A DNA stretch of 42,430 nt from Burkholderiales bacterium. GTDB lineage: Bacteria; Pseudomonadota; Gammaproteobacteria; Burkholderiales; JAEUOS01. This document shows, one piece after another, positions 32,689-41,190 of the stretch. The DNA is taken from the NCBI GenBank assembly GCA_947473125.1, contig CANJDH010000038.1, positions 1 to 42,430 on the forward strand, written 5' to 3'. Below the pieces are notes generated by a model. It ran no database searches. It was not told where the DNA came from and was given only the letters and a program-made list of their open reading frames with translations. Within the stretch, counting starts at the first letter, position 1. Each line of letters begins with the position of its first letter. Both the position numbers and the translations under genes were made by a program.

Positions 32689-33516
32689 TCAGCTGCGCAT
32701 GATCGCATTGCCCCACAGGTTGAGCGTATGCTGCGCGTGCGGCCACACGCCTGCGACACGCCCCGCCGCGCAGACTTCCAGGTCGCAGGAAATTTCACCG
32801 AGGTTGCCGTCCGGGTCCTGCACCATGAAAAACGTGTCGTTGCCCGGGCCATGGCGGCCGATGCCCCAGACGATCGGTACGTATTCGCGACCCATGTGGT
32901 CGGCCCAGTCGCGCATCGCCTGCCAGCCGGTGGTCTCGAAGGATTGGTGGTCGAAACGCGTTTCGGGCGAGCGAAACAGCGCGAGCGCGTGGTGCATCTC
33001 ATCGGTGCGCAAAAAGCAGGCGCGCAATGTGTCCTGGTCATCCAATACCCGATCCGACAGCGCAAAGGCGAGCTTGTCCTGGTAGAAGGCGAACAACGCG
33101 TCGGGCTGCGTCGTGCGCAAGGCCAGGTGTTGCGATACCGCCTGCGGCAGGGCCGGATGCGCGGCAGTGGCACCGGTATCAGAATCGGCTGCAATGAAAA
33201 CAACGCGGTTGCCGTCCGGATCGACGAACGACATCGCCGCCGCACCGATCAGCGCCGAGGCCGGCGCGGCTTCACCCGAACCGACGCGCGCCGCATAGGC
33301 GGCCAGCGCGGCCGCATTCGGGAAGGCAAACGCGATGTGCCGGATCTGGTGCGCCGGCCCGGGCGAGAACACAATGCGCCGACCAGCCGTGCGGCACACC
33401 CACTCGGCGCCATGCAGCTGCGCTTCAAAGCCGAATGCCCTGGCGTAAAACTGCGCCAGCTGGGCGGGTTGCGGTGACGACAAATGCAGGTGATGCAGGG
33501 TTGCGCCGATCGGCAT
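32689..33516 (-). CDS. Two-domain VOC-superfamily protein (extradiol dioxygenase-like)
   Basis: A 275-residue protein with two vicinal-oxygen-chelate modules. The first starts LHHLHLSSPQPAQLAQFYARAFGF and ends FVDPDGNRVVFI. The second begins HLALRTTQPDALFAFYQDKLAFAL and ends MVQDPDGNLGEISCDLE. The second module shows the His-His-Glu type metal set (H in SQHLALR, H in EMHHALAL, E in GEISCD), as in catechol 2,3-dioxygenase-like enzymes. The first lacks a complete set. Likely a ring-cleavage or related enzyme, but the substrate is unknown. Next gene upstream, rlmD, ends 20 bp away. Confidence 0.82.
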   Translation of the reverse strand: MPIGATLHHLHLSSPQPAQLAQFYARAFGFEAQLHGAEWVCRTAGRRIVFSPGPAHQIRHIAFAFPNAAALAAYAARVGSGEAAPASALIGAAAMSFVDPDGNRVVFIAADSDTGATAAHPALPQAVSQHLALRTTQPDALFAFYQDKLAFALSDRVLDDQDTLRACFLRTDEMHHALALFRSPETRFDHQSFETTGWQAMRDWADHMGREYVPIVWGIGRHGPGNDTFFMVQDPDGNLGEISCDLEVCAAGRVAGVWPHAQHTLNLWGNAIMRS

Positions 33517-33536
33517 GGTGGTCTCCTGTTGGCAGC

Positions 33537-34865
33537 TCAGCCGGGCTCAAACACCGCCATCGACTCGACGTGCGAGGTGTGCGGGAACATGTTGACCACG
33601 CCGGCACTCTTGAGGGCATAACCGAATTCGTGGTGCAACACGCCGGCATCGCGCGCCAGCGAGGCCGGATTGCATGATACGTAGACGATGCGCCGCGGTT
33701 TCCAGGTGGCGTCACCCTGCCCAAGTATGCCGATCGCCTTGATCAGTTCGAGCGCGCCTTCGCGCGGCGGGTCGATCAGGATGCGCTCGAAGCGCCCGAG
33801 TTTCACGAGTGTCTCCGGCGTCGCCTCGAACAGGTTGGCCGCCTGGAACACGGCTTTGCCGGCCAGCCCATTGAGCGCGGCGTTGTCGCGCGCGCGGTTC
33901 ACCAGCGGCACGCTGCCTTCGACCCCGACCACTTCACGCGCCTGGCGCGCCAGCGGCAGGGTGAAGTTGCCCAGGCCGCAGAAAAAATCGCCGACGCGCT
34001 CCTGCGGCTGCGCATCGAGCAGGCGCAGCGCGCGGCTCACCAGGACTTCATTGATCTGGTGGTTCACCTGGGTAAAGTCGGTCGGCTTGAACGGCATCGT
34101 TACGTTGAATTCGGGCAATTCATAGCTGAGCGGCGCGCCATCCAGCGGCCAGAACGGCACTGCCGTCTCGGGCCCCTTGGATTGCAGCCAGAACTGCACC
34201 TTGTGCAGTTCTGCGAAGCGCTTGAGCTGGTCTTCGTCTTCCCGGGACGGCGCTTCGAGAATGCGCAGCACCAGCGCATCGACGCGGCTGCCGATGGCTA
34301 GTTCGAACTGCGGCATGCGATCGCGGATCGACAACCCTGACACCAGCGCACGCAAGGGCAGCAGCAGCGCCGAGATGCGCGGCGGCAGCACATGGCATTG
34401 GCGCATGTCGGCAACGAAACTGCTTTTCTTTTCGTGGAAGCCGACCAGCACCCCGCCCTTCTTGGCGATATGGCGCACCGACAGGCGCGCACGATAGCGA
34501 TAACCCCAGCTGGGACCATGGATCGCGCGCAGCAGCGTCTCGGGTTCGACCCGGCCGATGAAGCGCAGATTGTCTTCGAGCACGCGCTGCTTGATCGCCA
34601 CCTGGGTGCGCACGTCGGCGTGCTGCATCGAGCAGCCGCCGCAGATGCCGTAATGCGGGCACTGCGGCGCGATGCGCGAGCCGCCCGGCTGCAACACTTC
34701 GATCAGCTGCGCGTTCTCGTACTTCGCTTTCTTCCGGTACGGCGAGGCAAGGACGGTTTCGCCGGGCAGCGCACCGTCGACAAAAATCACCTTGCCGTCG
34801 ATGTGCGCCACACCGCGCGCTTCGTGGTCAACCGATTCGATCAGGAGTTCGTAGGAGCCGGACAT
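33537..34865 (-). CDS. rlmD: 23S rRNA (uracil-C5)-methyltransferase RlmD
   Basis: Methylates U1939 of 23S rRNA with AdoMet. The 442-residue protein has an N-terminal TRAM domain (ELLIESVDHEARGVAHIDGKVIFV), the RlmD-type Fe-S cysteines C69, C75 and C78 (CPHYGICGGCSM) plus a later RQCHVLP. The AdoMet motif is VGDFFCGLGNFTLPLA, DPPREGA follows, and the catalytic Cys lies in YVSCNPASLARDAGVL. The Fe-S cluster distinguishes it from TrmA. Start ATG at 34865. Complete. Confidence 0.93.
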   Translation of the reverse strand: MSGSYELLIESVDHEARGVAHIDGKVIFVDGALPGETVLASPYRKKAKYENAQLIEVLQPGGSRIAPQCPHYGICGGCSMQHADVRTQVAIKQRVLEDNLRFIGRVEPETLLRAIHGPSWGYRYRARLSVRHIAKKGGVLVGFHEKKSSFVADMRQCHVLPPRISALLLPLRALVSGLSIRDRMPQFELAIGSRVDALVLRILEAPSREDEDQLKRFAELHKVQFWLQSKGPETAVPFWPLDGAPLSYELPEFNVTMPFKPTDFTQVNHQINEVLVSRALRLLDAQPQERVGDFFCGLGNFTLPLARQAREVVGVEGSVPLVNRARDNAALNGLAGKAVFQAANLFEATPETLVKLGRFERILIDPPREGALELIKAIGILGQGDATWKPRRIVYVSCNPASLARDAGVLHHEFGYALKSAGVVNMFPHTSHVESMAVFEPG

Positions 34866-34903
34866 GGGAGGTGATATTCAAACGGGGCATCGGCCCGCAA
34901 TCG

Positions 34904-34954
34904 TTGGTGGGTGCGGCTTCTCGCAGGCATGCCGCCAGAAGCCGCACCCACCAA
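34904..34954. repeat. Interspersed repeat, copy f: perfect 18-bp inverted repeat
   Basis: TTGGTGGGTGCGGCTTCT at 34904-34921 and its exact reverse complement at 34937-34954 enclose a 15-nt loop. The arm matches the half-unit of the other repeats (TTGGTGGGAGCGG). It fills the 94-bp gap between rlmD and the exonuclease gene and would form a strong hairpin in either transcript. Confidence 0.85.
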
Positions 34955-34959
34955 TGGTC

Positions 34960-35736
34960 TCAGACCGGCCACGCGGCCAGATATTCCTTCCAGTGGGCGT
35001 CGGGCGCGGCGGCCAGTGTCTCGCGCACCAGCGCCACCTCGCGCGCATGGGCCGCCTCGTTCAGTACGCCGCGCATTTTCTGGAAGCGCAGGAACACCAG
35101 ATAAGTGTTGACCACGTCGGTCTCGCAGTAATTGCGGATTTCGACGATGTTGCCGGCTTCGTAGGCGCCCCATACGGCGGAGCCGTCCATGCCGAGCTTG
35201 CCGGGAAACCCGCACAACTTGGCCAGCGCATCAAGCGGCGCGGCGCCGCGCGGCTGGTACATCGCCAGCAGGTCCATCAGGTCGGTGTGGCGCGCGTGGT
35301 AGCGGCTGATGTAGTTGTTCCACTTGAAGTCCTTGTTGTCTTCGCCCTGGTCCCAGAAGCGCTCCGCGGTGACGCCGTGCATCAGGCCGCGATAGTTGAG
35401 CACCGGCAGGTCGAAGCCGCTGCCGTTCCATGAGACCAGCGTCGGCGTGAATTTTTCGATGCCGTCGAAAAAGCGCTGGATCAGCTCGGCCTCCGGATCG
35501 TCGGGTTTGCCGATCGACCAGACTTTCCAGTGGTCGCCGGAACGCAGCACGCAGGAGATCGCCACGACCTTCTGCAAATGCAGCGGCATGAAATCGCTGC
35601 CGGTCTTGGCACGCCGCTCGTGAAAGGCGATCTCTGCAACATCGTGGTCCGACACATCGCCCGACAAGCCGTGCAGGGCCCGATAGCCCGCTACGTCGGG
35701 GATGGTCTCGATGTCGAACACCAGGGTCGGCGTCAC
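34960..35736 (-). CDS. PolB-like 3'-5' exonuclease (DnaQ fold)
   Basis: A 258-residue predicted 3'-5' exonuclease of the PolB-associated type. Exo I is VFDIETIPD (D8, E10), Exo II is SWNGSGFDLPVLNYR, and Exo III is represented by the C-terminal NYCETDVVNTYLVFLR. A central HTDLMDLLAMY follows the usual pattern. There is no polymerase domain, so it is a stand-alone nuclease. Its ATG overlaps the stop of the esterase gene by four bases (ATGA), which indicates coupled translation. Confidence 0.8.
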   Translation of the reverse strand: MTPTLVFDIETIPDVAGYRALHGLSGDVSDHDVAEIAFHERRAKTGSDFMPLHLQKVVAISCVLRSGDHWKVWSIGKPDDPEAELIQRFFDGIEKFTPTLVSWNGSGFDLPVLNYRGLMHGVTAERFWDQGEDNKDFKWNNYISRYHARHTDLMDLLAMYQPRGAAPLDALAKLCGFPGKLGMDGSAVWGAYEAGNIVEIRNYCETDVVNTYLVFLRFQKMRGVLNEAAHAREVALVRETLAAAPDAHWKEYLAAWPV

Positions 35737-36656
35737 GCCAGCCCCTGCTTGAGGGCGGCCATCGCCTCATTCATGAGCACATCGGCCGCGCTGCATACCG
35801 GGAACAGGCGCGCAAACCCATGGGTCATGCCGGCACCGCGGCAGGCGGCCACGCTGACGCCCGCTTGCTTGAGCTGCGCTGCATACTGCTCGCCTTCATC
35901 GCGCAGCAGGTCGGCTTCGGCCGTGAGCACGTAGGCGGCCGGCAGGCCGGCGAGCGAGGCCGCGCGCGACGGCGCAACGCGGTAGTCGTTGGCAGCGGCA
36001 TCGGCGCCGAGCTGGCTCCAGAACCACTGCATGTCGTCAAGCGTCAGGCCCGGCCCGGCCGCACATTGACTGCGTGACGGCAGCGTGGATAGCGGATCCA
36101 CGGTCGGATACACCAGCCATTGGTAACGCAGCAGCGGCGCGGCGCGGTCGCGCGCGGTGATGGCCGCCACCGCGGCCAGGTGCGCCCCGGCACTGTCGCC
36201 CCCCACCGCGAGTCGTCTGGTATCGCAAGCCAGTTCATCGCCATGGGCCGCGGCCCAGAGCACGCTCTCGTAGGCGTCGTCAACCGGCGCCGGGAACGGG
36301 TGCTCCGGCGCCATCCGGTAATCGACCGACAGCACGGCCACGCCGCTGCGCGCCGCGATGCGGGCGCACAACTGGTCGTGCGAATGGATCGAACCGACCA
36401 CCCAGCCGCCGCCGTGAAAAAACACCATCAGCGCCGGCGTGCCTCCGGGATGGTACAAACGCGCGTCGAGGTTGCGCCCCGGCAAGGCCAGGTGGAAATT
36501 GCGAATCCCGACATGGGCGCGCGGCTGCAGCGTGGCAAGCAGGTCGGTTATCTCTTCATAGCGCCGGCGACGCGCGCCGGCCGAGGCATCGGGCATCGGC
36601 CCGAATTCGCGTCCGAGCCGCTCGAACCACGCCATCAGTTGTGCATCGACGGACAT
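35733..36656 (-). CDS. Alpha/beta hydrolase of the hormone-sensitive-lipase (esterase) family
   Basis: A 307-residue esterase. HGGGW at 81-85 forms the oxyanion hole, GDSAGA holds the nucleophile (S155), a late Asp lies in LTAEADLLRDEGEQYA, and the catalytic His is in GMTHGFAR. The start at ATG 36656 has AAGG 8 nt ahead; a GTG at 36665 would overlap the nlpD stop by four bases and is a real alternative. It occupies the position after nlpD where rpoS is found in many proteobacteria. Confidence 0.86.
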   Translation of the reverse strand: MSVDAQLMAWFERLGREFGPMPDASAGARRRRYEEITDLLATLQPRAHVGIRNFHLALPGRNLDARLYHPGGTPALMVFFHGGGWVVGSIHSHDQLCARIAARSGVAVLSVDYRMAPEHPFPAPVDDAYESVLWAAAHGDELACDTRRLAVGGDSAGAHLAAVAAITARDRAAPLLRYQWLVYPTVDPLSTLPSRSQCAAGPGLTLDDMQWFWSQLGADAAANDYRVAPSRAASLAGLPAAYVLTAEADLLRDEGEQYAAQLKQAGVSVAACRGAGMTHGFARLFPVCSAADVLMNEAMAALKQGLA

Positions 36657-36661
36657 CGTGA

Positions 36662-37561
36662 TCACCTTTCCGGCAGCATTTTGATCGGGTCAATCGGCTT
36701 GCCCTGGCGACGGATCTCGAAATGCAGTTTGGGCACTTCGCTGTCGGTGTTGCCGGCTTCGGCGATCTTCTGTCCCTTGGTTACCGCCTGCCCTTCTTTC
36801 ACCAACAGCGTGCTGTTGTGCGCGTAGGCCGACAGGTAGGTGTTGTTGTGCTTGATGATCACCAGCCTGCCATAACCGCGCAAGCCCTGCCCGCTGTACA
36901 CCACCTTGCCGGGACCGGCGGCAATCACCGGGTCGCCGACCTTGGCGGCAATGTCGATGCCCTTGTTGGCACCCGATTCGCTGAATTGCCCGATCAGCTT
37001 GCCGGCGGCCGGCCAGCCCCAGGCGACGTCGTCGGACACCACCGCAGGTTTCGCTTCTGCCGGCTTCTCGGCAGGCTTTTCAGCCGGCTTGGCAGCGGAG
37101 GGTTTGCCCTGCGCCTGCGCCAGGGCTTCATCGGAATAGGGGCGCTTGTCGCCGCGCGGCTCGGTGACTGTACCGGGCGGCAGCGACGCTGCGCCTCCCG
37201 ATGGCGTGATCGGCCGCACCACCACGCCCGATTCGGCCGCGCCCGGTGCACCGGGCGGCGGCGTCACGCGCAGCACCTGCCCAACCTGGATCACGCCCGG
37301 ATTGGTGATGTTGTTCCAGGCCGCCATTTCGCGGTAATCGTGGCCGTGGTCGAGCGCGATGCCGAACAGCGTGTCGCCGCGCTTGACGGTGTAGAAATCC
37401 GCACCCAACGCTGCGGCAGGCTTCGCCGCAGGCGCGGGTGCCGCAGCGCCGGGGGATCGGTCAATCACCGGCGCGCTTTGCCGCGTGGAACAGCCGGCCG
37501 CCAGCAACGCGGCGAGTGCCACCAAGCCTCCAAACTGCCGAAAAGTGTATTTCATGGTCAT
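36662..37561 (-). CDS. nlpD: NlpD-like LysM / M23-domain lipoprotein
   Basis: A 299-residue envelope lipoprotein, related to the activator of cell-separation amidases. It has a lipobox LAAGC with Cys24, then a LysM domain at about 55-100 (DFYTVKRGDTLFGIALDHG, VIQVGQVLRV). A low-complexity lysine/proline/alanine linker (repeated KPAEKPAE) leads into a C-terminal M23 (LytM) domain from about residue 200. The first zinc histidine is replaced (NKGIDIAAK instead of HxGxD), consistent with a degenerate, non-catalytic LytM domain of the NlpD type; AYAHN and KLHFEIR retain His. It starts at ATG 37561, 3 bp after the pcm stop, within the surE-pcm-nlpD run. Confidence 0.9.
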   Translation of the reverse strand: MTMKYTFRQFGGLVALAALLAAGCSTRQSAPVIDRSPGAAAPAPAAKPAAALGADFYTVKRGDTLFGIALDHGHDYREMAAWNNITNPGVIQVGQVLRVTPPPGAPGAAESGVVVRPITPSGGAASLPPGTVTEPRGDKRPYSDEALAQAQGKPSAAKPAEKPAEKPAEAKPAVVSDDVAWGWPAAGKLIGQFSESGANKGIDIAAKVGDPVIAAGPGKVVYSGQGLRGYGRLVIIKHNNTYLSAYAHNSTLLVKEGQAVTKGQKIAEAGNTDSEVPKLHFEIRRQGKPIDPIKMLPER

Positions 37562-37564
37562 ACC

Positions 37565-38290
37565 CTATTTCACCAACCCGCCCAGCATCGGGACAAACCG
37601 CACCAGGTCGAGCTGTTTTTCAATCACTGTCATGCCGCGCTTGTCGATCAGCTTGAGCTGCTGCGCGGCCCCCGCTTCGCTTTGCCCCACCGGAATGATC
37701 ATTTTGCCACCGCGCTTCAACTGCTGCACCAGCGCCTGGGGCAAGTCGGGGGCCGCGGCAGCGACGATGATGGCGTCGAAGGGCGCGGCATCCGGCAGGC
37801 CCTGGTAGCCGTCGCCGTAAGCGAGCCGCACGTTGGGGATGCGCAGCGGGCGCAGGTTGGCACGGGCCTTGTCGTAGAGCGCCTTGATGCGTTCGATCGA
37901 ATAGACCTCGTCGGCCAGTTGCGCCAGCACCGCCGCCTGGTAGCCGCAGCCGGTGCCGACTTCGAGAATCTTGCCGAAGCGCCCCGTGCTCGCGGAGCCG
38001 GACGGCAGGATCGCCTCGATCATGCGCGCCACCACAAACGGTTGTGAAATGGTCTGGCCGTGGCCGATCGGCAGGGCATCATCCTGATACGCGCGGCTCC
38101 ACAAGGCTTCGTCGATGAAGCGCTCGCGCGGCACGCGCAGCATCGCGCTCAGCACCGCTTCGGAGCGAATACCCTTGTCGCGCAAACGCTTGACCAGGGC
38201 CGTTCTGGGCGCGGTCGGTGCCGACCAGTCGGCCTCGTTGAGCACCTGGTTTTTCGGCGGCTTGGTGTTGGCGGCCGGATTCGCGCTCAA
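37565..38290 (-). CDS. pcm: Protein-L-isoaspartate O-methyltransferase
   Basis: Repairs isoaspartyl residues in damaged proteins with AdoMet. The 241-residue protein has the family landmarks VPRERFIDEALWSRAYQDDALPIGHGQTISQPFVVARM, the AdoMet motif LEVGTGCGYQAAVLA, and the DGYQGLPDAAPFDAIIVAAAAPDLP region. It starts at TTG 38290, one base after the surE stop, so translation is probably coupled. An N-terminal extension of about 30 residues precedes the conserved core. Part of the classic surE-pcm-nlpD order. Confidence 0.93.
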   Translation of the reverse strand: MSANPAANTKPPKNQVLNEADWSAPTAPRTALVKRLRDKGIRSEAVLSAMLRVPRERFIDEALWSRAYQDDALPIGHGQTISQPFVVARMIEAILPSGSASTGRFGKILEVGTGCGYQAAVLAQLADEVYSIERIKALYDKARANLRPLRIPNVRLAYGDGYQGLPDAAPFDAIIVAAAAPDLPQALVQQLKRGGKMIIPVGQSEAGAAQQLKLIDKRGMTVIEKQLDLVRFVPMLGGLVK

Positions 38291-38291
38291 A

Positions 38292-39035
38292 TCAACGCCC
38301 TAGCCAGTCGCGCACCTGCGTCACTTTTTCAAAGTGCGTCAGGTCGATCTGCAGCGGCGTGACCGAGGCGTAGCCGCTCGCCACCGCGTGGAAATCGGTG
38401 CCCGGGCCGTCGTCGGCAGCCGGGCCGGCGGCGCCGACCCACCACACCGGCTCGCCATGCGGGTTTTCGGCGCGCACTGCCGCCTCGGCCTTGTGGCGCC
38501 GCCCGAGGCGCGTCGCCTGGATGCCCTTGAGGCTGGACGCCGCAATGCCCGGAATGTTGACGTTGTACAGCACCGGCTCGACCGTCGGGTCGCGCTGAAA
38601 GCGCGCCACGATCTCGGCGGCGACGCCGGCCGCCGTGGCCAGGTGTTCCCAACTTCTGCCGACCAGTGAAAACGCAATCGACGGGATGCCGAGCAGGTAG
38701 CCTTCGGTGGCGGCGGCCACGGTACCCGAATAAATCGTGTCATCGCCCATGTTGGCGCCGTTGTTGATGCCGGCGACCACCATGTCGGGCTTGAAATCGA
38801 GCAAGCCGGTCACGGCAAGGTGCACACAGTCGGTCGGCGTACCGTTCACGTACAGAAATCCGTTGTCGGCGGTGCGCACCGAAAGCGGCCGGTTGAGGGT
38901 GAGCGAGTTGGAGGCGCCGCTGTGGTTTTGCTCGGGGGCGATTACCATCAGGTTTCCGAGCGGCTTGAGGGCTTCAACCAGCGCTGCAAGACCAGGAGCC
39001 GAGTAACCGTCGTCGTTGCTGACCAGAATTTTCAT
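38292..39035 (-). CDS. surE: 5'/3'-nucleotidase SurE
   Basis: Metal-dependent nucleoside monophosphate phosphatase of stationary-phase survival. The 247-residue protein starts [16 protein letters not shown] with the metal-binding N7-D8-D9-G, and continues with [29 protein letters not shown] and [24 protein letters not shown]. It is complete and starts at ATG 39035. The pcm start follows its stop by one base. The 76-bp gap upstream toward the channel gene shows no clear promoter. Confidence 0.94.
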   Translation of the reverse strand: MKILVSNDDGYSAPGLAALVEALKPLGNLMVIAPEQNHSGASNSLTLNRPLSVRTADNGFLYVNGTPTDCVHLAVTGLLDFKPDMVVAGINNGANMGDDTIYSGTVAAATEGYLLGIPSIAFSLVGRSWEHLATAAGVAAEIVARFQRDPTVEPVLYNVNIPGIAASSLKGIQATRLGRRHKAEAAVRAENPHGEPVWWVGAAGPAADDGPGTDFHAVASGYASVTPLQIDLTHFEKVTQVRDWLGR

Positions 39036-39111
39036 TGTGAAGCGTTACCGGGTGGGAAAAACCGAGCAAAGGACAAGTTTAGCAAACCCCCTTGCGCAAT
39101 CCGCTGCTCCC

Positions 39112-40116
39112 TCAGGCAGACAACAAGTCGGCGAGTTGCGCCCGCCCGCCCGGGTTGGCCATCACCACCATGGCGTAGCCGGTGCGGATCACATGGTCGT
39201 CATCCGGATTGAATACCCAGCGGCCGCCTTCGTGGGTCGCCACCAGGATGAAGTCGCGTGACTTGAGTTTCAGGTCGCCGAGGCGGCGCGCCGGAAATCC
39301 CTCCGGTACGATCACCTCTTCCACGCGCAACCCATCATCGCTGCGCAGCATCTGGTCCATGAAATTGACCACGTTGGGGCGAATCATTGCCGAGGCAATG
39401 CGCATGCCCCCGGTGAAATCGGGTGAGACGATTTCGTCTGCGCCAGCACGGCGCGTCTTGTCGGCGTTGCGAATGTCGTGCACCCGTGCCACCACTCTCG
39501 CTTTCGGATTCAGTTGTTTGACCGACAGCGACACCACCAGGTTGTGGCTGTCATCCCCGGTAACGGCAAATGCCCCGGCGGCGCGCTCAACTCCCGCGAC
39601 GCGCAGCAAGTCGTCATCGGCTGCGTCACCGTGCAGGTACAGCGCTTCGTCGTGGATTTCCAGATAGTTGTCGAGGGCCTGGCGATCCGTCTCGATCACG
39701 ACAAACATGCGCCCGGTCTTGCGCAATTCATTCGCCACATTGCTGCCCACGCGGCCGACGCCGCAGACAATGTAGTGATCGGCCAGTTTCGCAATTTCCT
39801 TGTGCATGCGTTTTCTCCTGAGCGCACTGTTGAGGTCGGATTCGAGGATCAGCGCGGTGACCGACGAGAACATGTAGGTCATGGTGCCGATGCCGAACAA
39901 GGCGATGACGATGGTAAACACGCGCCCTGCCGGACTGTGGGTCAAATCGACGACCTCGCCGTAACCGATCGTAGCCACGGTGATGAAGGTCATGTAGAAG
40001 CCGTCGAGCCAGGTGGTGTTGGCGCCGCCGATCAGCTTATAGCCGACCATGCCGACCAGATGCACCGACAACAGCGCTAGCGCCGCCCAGGCCAAGCCGC
40101 GAAAATGCGCACCCAC
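39112..40116 (-). CDS. Potassium channel with TrkA-type RCK domains
   Basis: A 334-residue inner-membrane channel subunit. It contains two transmembrane helices (about 7-28 and 65-90) around the pore loop, with the selectivity filter TIGYGE at 49-54, and then an RCK domain (YIVCGVGRVGSNVANEL, the GDAADDDLL acidic turn and ADEIVSPDF). The C-terminal RCK-C domain contains EEVIVPEGFPARRLGDL. The likely start is GTG at 40116 as no nearby ATG fits. This two-helix plus RCK architecture resembles MthK-like channels; ligand control is not visible. It is followed by surE, 76 bp on. Confidence 0.9.
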   Translation of the reverse strand: MGAHFRGLAWAALALLSVHLVGMVGYKLIGGANTTWLDGFYMTFITVATIGYGEVVDLTHSPAGRVFTIVIALFGIGTMTYMFSSVTALILESDLNSALRRKRMHKEIAKLADHYIVCGVGRVGSNVANELRKTGRMFVVIETDRQALDNYLEIHDEALYLHGDAADDDLLRVAGVERAAGAFAVTGDDSHNLVVSLSVKQLNPKARVVARVHDIRNADKTRRAGADEIVSPDFTGGMRIASAMIRPNVVNFMDQMLRSDDGLRVEEVIVPEGFPARRLGDLKLKSRDFILVATHEGGRWVFNPDDDHVIRTGYAMVVMANPGGRAQLADLLSA

Positions 40117-40179
40117 GCTACAACACTCCCTTGTTCAACCCCGCGCGCCGGCCGCTGCCGGCGCTCCCCTGCCCGGCAT

Positions 40180-41136
40180 CTACTTCAGAAACGAGGTTTC
40201 GTGCAGTGTGCCGATGTCGGGGATCGTGCGGATCACGTTGTTCTCGAGCAGCAACTCGGCCGCTTCCTTGCTGAATGTGCCGATCTCGCTGCCAAAGAAC
40301 TTGTGGTTGGCCTCGCGCCCTTGCCAGGCGATGAAGGTGGACGACTTGGCAAACTGTTCGCCCGACTGCTTGACCGCGGCGCCCATGATCTCGTTCGACT
40401 TGGCCGGGTCCTTCTTGATCATTTCCAGCGCCTCGAACCAGCTGTTCACCAGCGCCTGGGTGACTTTCGGATTCTGGCGGATGAAATTGCGCGGGCAACC
40501 GAGGGTATCGACCACGATCGGGTAATCCTTGGTCGTCAGCAGGATCTTGCCCGACTCGGGCTTGTCGCCGATCGCCGACATGTAGGGCTCGTAGGTTTGG
40601 GCGGCGTCGATCTGGCCGGCAATGAAGGCATTGGCGGCAGCCTGCGGCGAAAGCGACACGCGTTTGATGTCGTTCATGGTCATGCCGTTTTTCTTGAGCA
40701 TGTAGGCGAGCACGAAGAATGGCGAGGTGCCGGGCGCGTCGACGCCGATGCTCTTGCCTCTGAGGTCCTTGATGCTGTTGACCTCCTTGCGCACGGCGAT
40801 GCCGTCGCCGCCGTTGGACTTGTCGAGCAGCAGGATCTGCGTGATCTGCACGCCGTTGGCATTCCAGGTGACATGGGTCTCGACGGTGGTGGCGGCGCAC
40901 TGGATCGCGTTCGACGCCAGCGCCAGGTGGCGTACGCCCTGCGGGATGAACTTGATCTCGACATCCACGCCGTTCTTCTTGAAAATGCCCGCCTTCTCGG
41001 CCAGGGTCAGCGGTGCAAAGCCGGTCCAGCCGCTCATGCCGATGCCCACCTTGGGCAGCTTTTGCGCCTGCGCCGAAGTCGTCAGTCCCGCAGTGACGCC
41101 GATTGCCAGCATCACTCCTGCAAACAGTTTGTTCAT
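40180..41136 (-). CDS. ABC transporter substrate-binding protein, NitT/TauT type
   Basis: A 318-residue periplasmic receptor of the nitrate/sulfonate/taurine/thiamine-precursor family. The signal peptide is MNKLFAGVMLAIGVTAGLTTSAQA. The mature part begins KLPKVGIGMSGWTGFAPLTLAEKAGIFKKNGVDVEIKFI and includes the hinge region LRGKSIGVDAPGTSPFFVLAYML and FIAGQIDAAQTYEPYMS. No permease or ATPase gene is next to it, so the rest of the transporter lies elsewhere or is lost. hutG is upstream on the same strand with a 54-bp gap. Ligand unknown. Confidence 0.85.
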   Translation of the reverse strand: MNKLFAGVMLAIGVTAGLTTSAQAQKLPKVGIGMSGWTGFAPLTLAEKAGIFKKNGVDVEIKFIPQGVRHLALASNAIQCAATTVETHVTWNANGVQITQILLLDKSNGGDGIAVRKEVNSIKDLRGKSIGVDAPGTSPFFVLAYMLKKNGMTMNDIKRVSLSPQAAANAFIAGQIDAAQTYEPYMSAIGDKPESGKILLTTKDYPIVVDTLGCPRNFIRQNPKVTQALVNSWFEALEMIKKDPAKSNEIMGAAVKQSGEQFAKSSTFIAWQGREANHKFFGSEIGTFSKEAAELLLENNVIRTIPDIGTLHETSFLK

Positions 41137-41190
41137 GCCGACCCCTCGTCAGTTGAGCGCTTCAAAGCGCGAGTGTAATGGATACCGCCC

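Noticed and set aside
31559-33085. 508-codon + strand frame over the methyltransferase and VOC genes
   Set aside because: Shadow of three real genes; the composition is arginine/proline/serine rich with no domain.
5968-34954. Interspersed repeats as a CRISPR array
   Set aside because: Copies are scattered over 29 kb, only partly conserved, have no regular spacer array and no cas genes are present.
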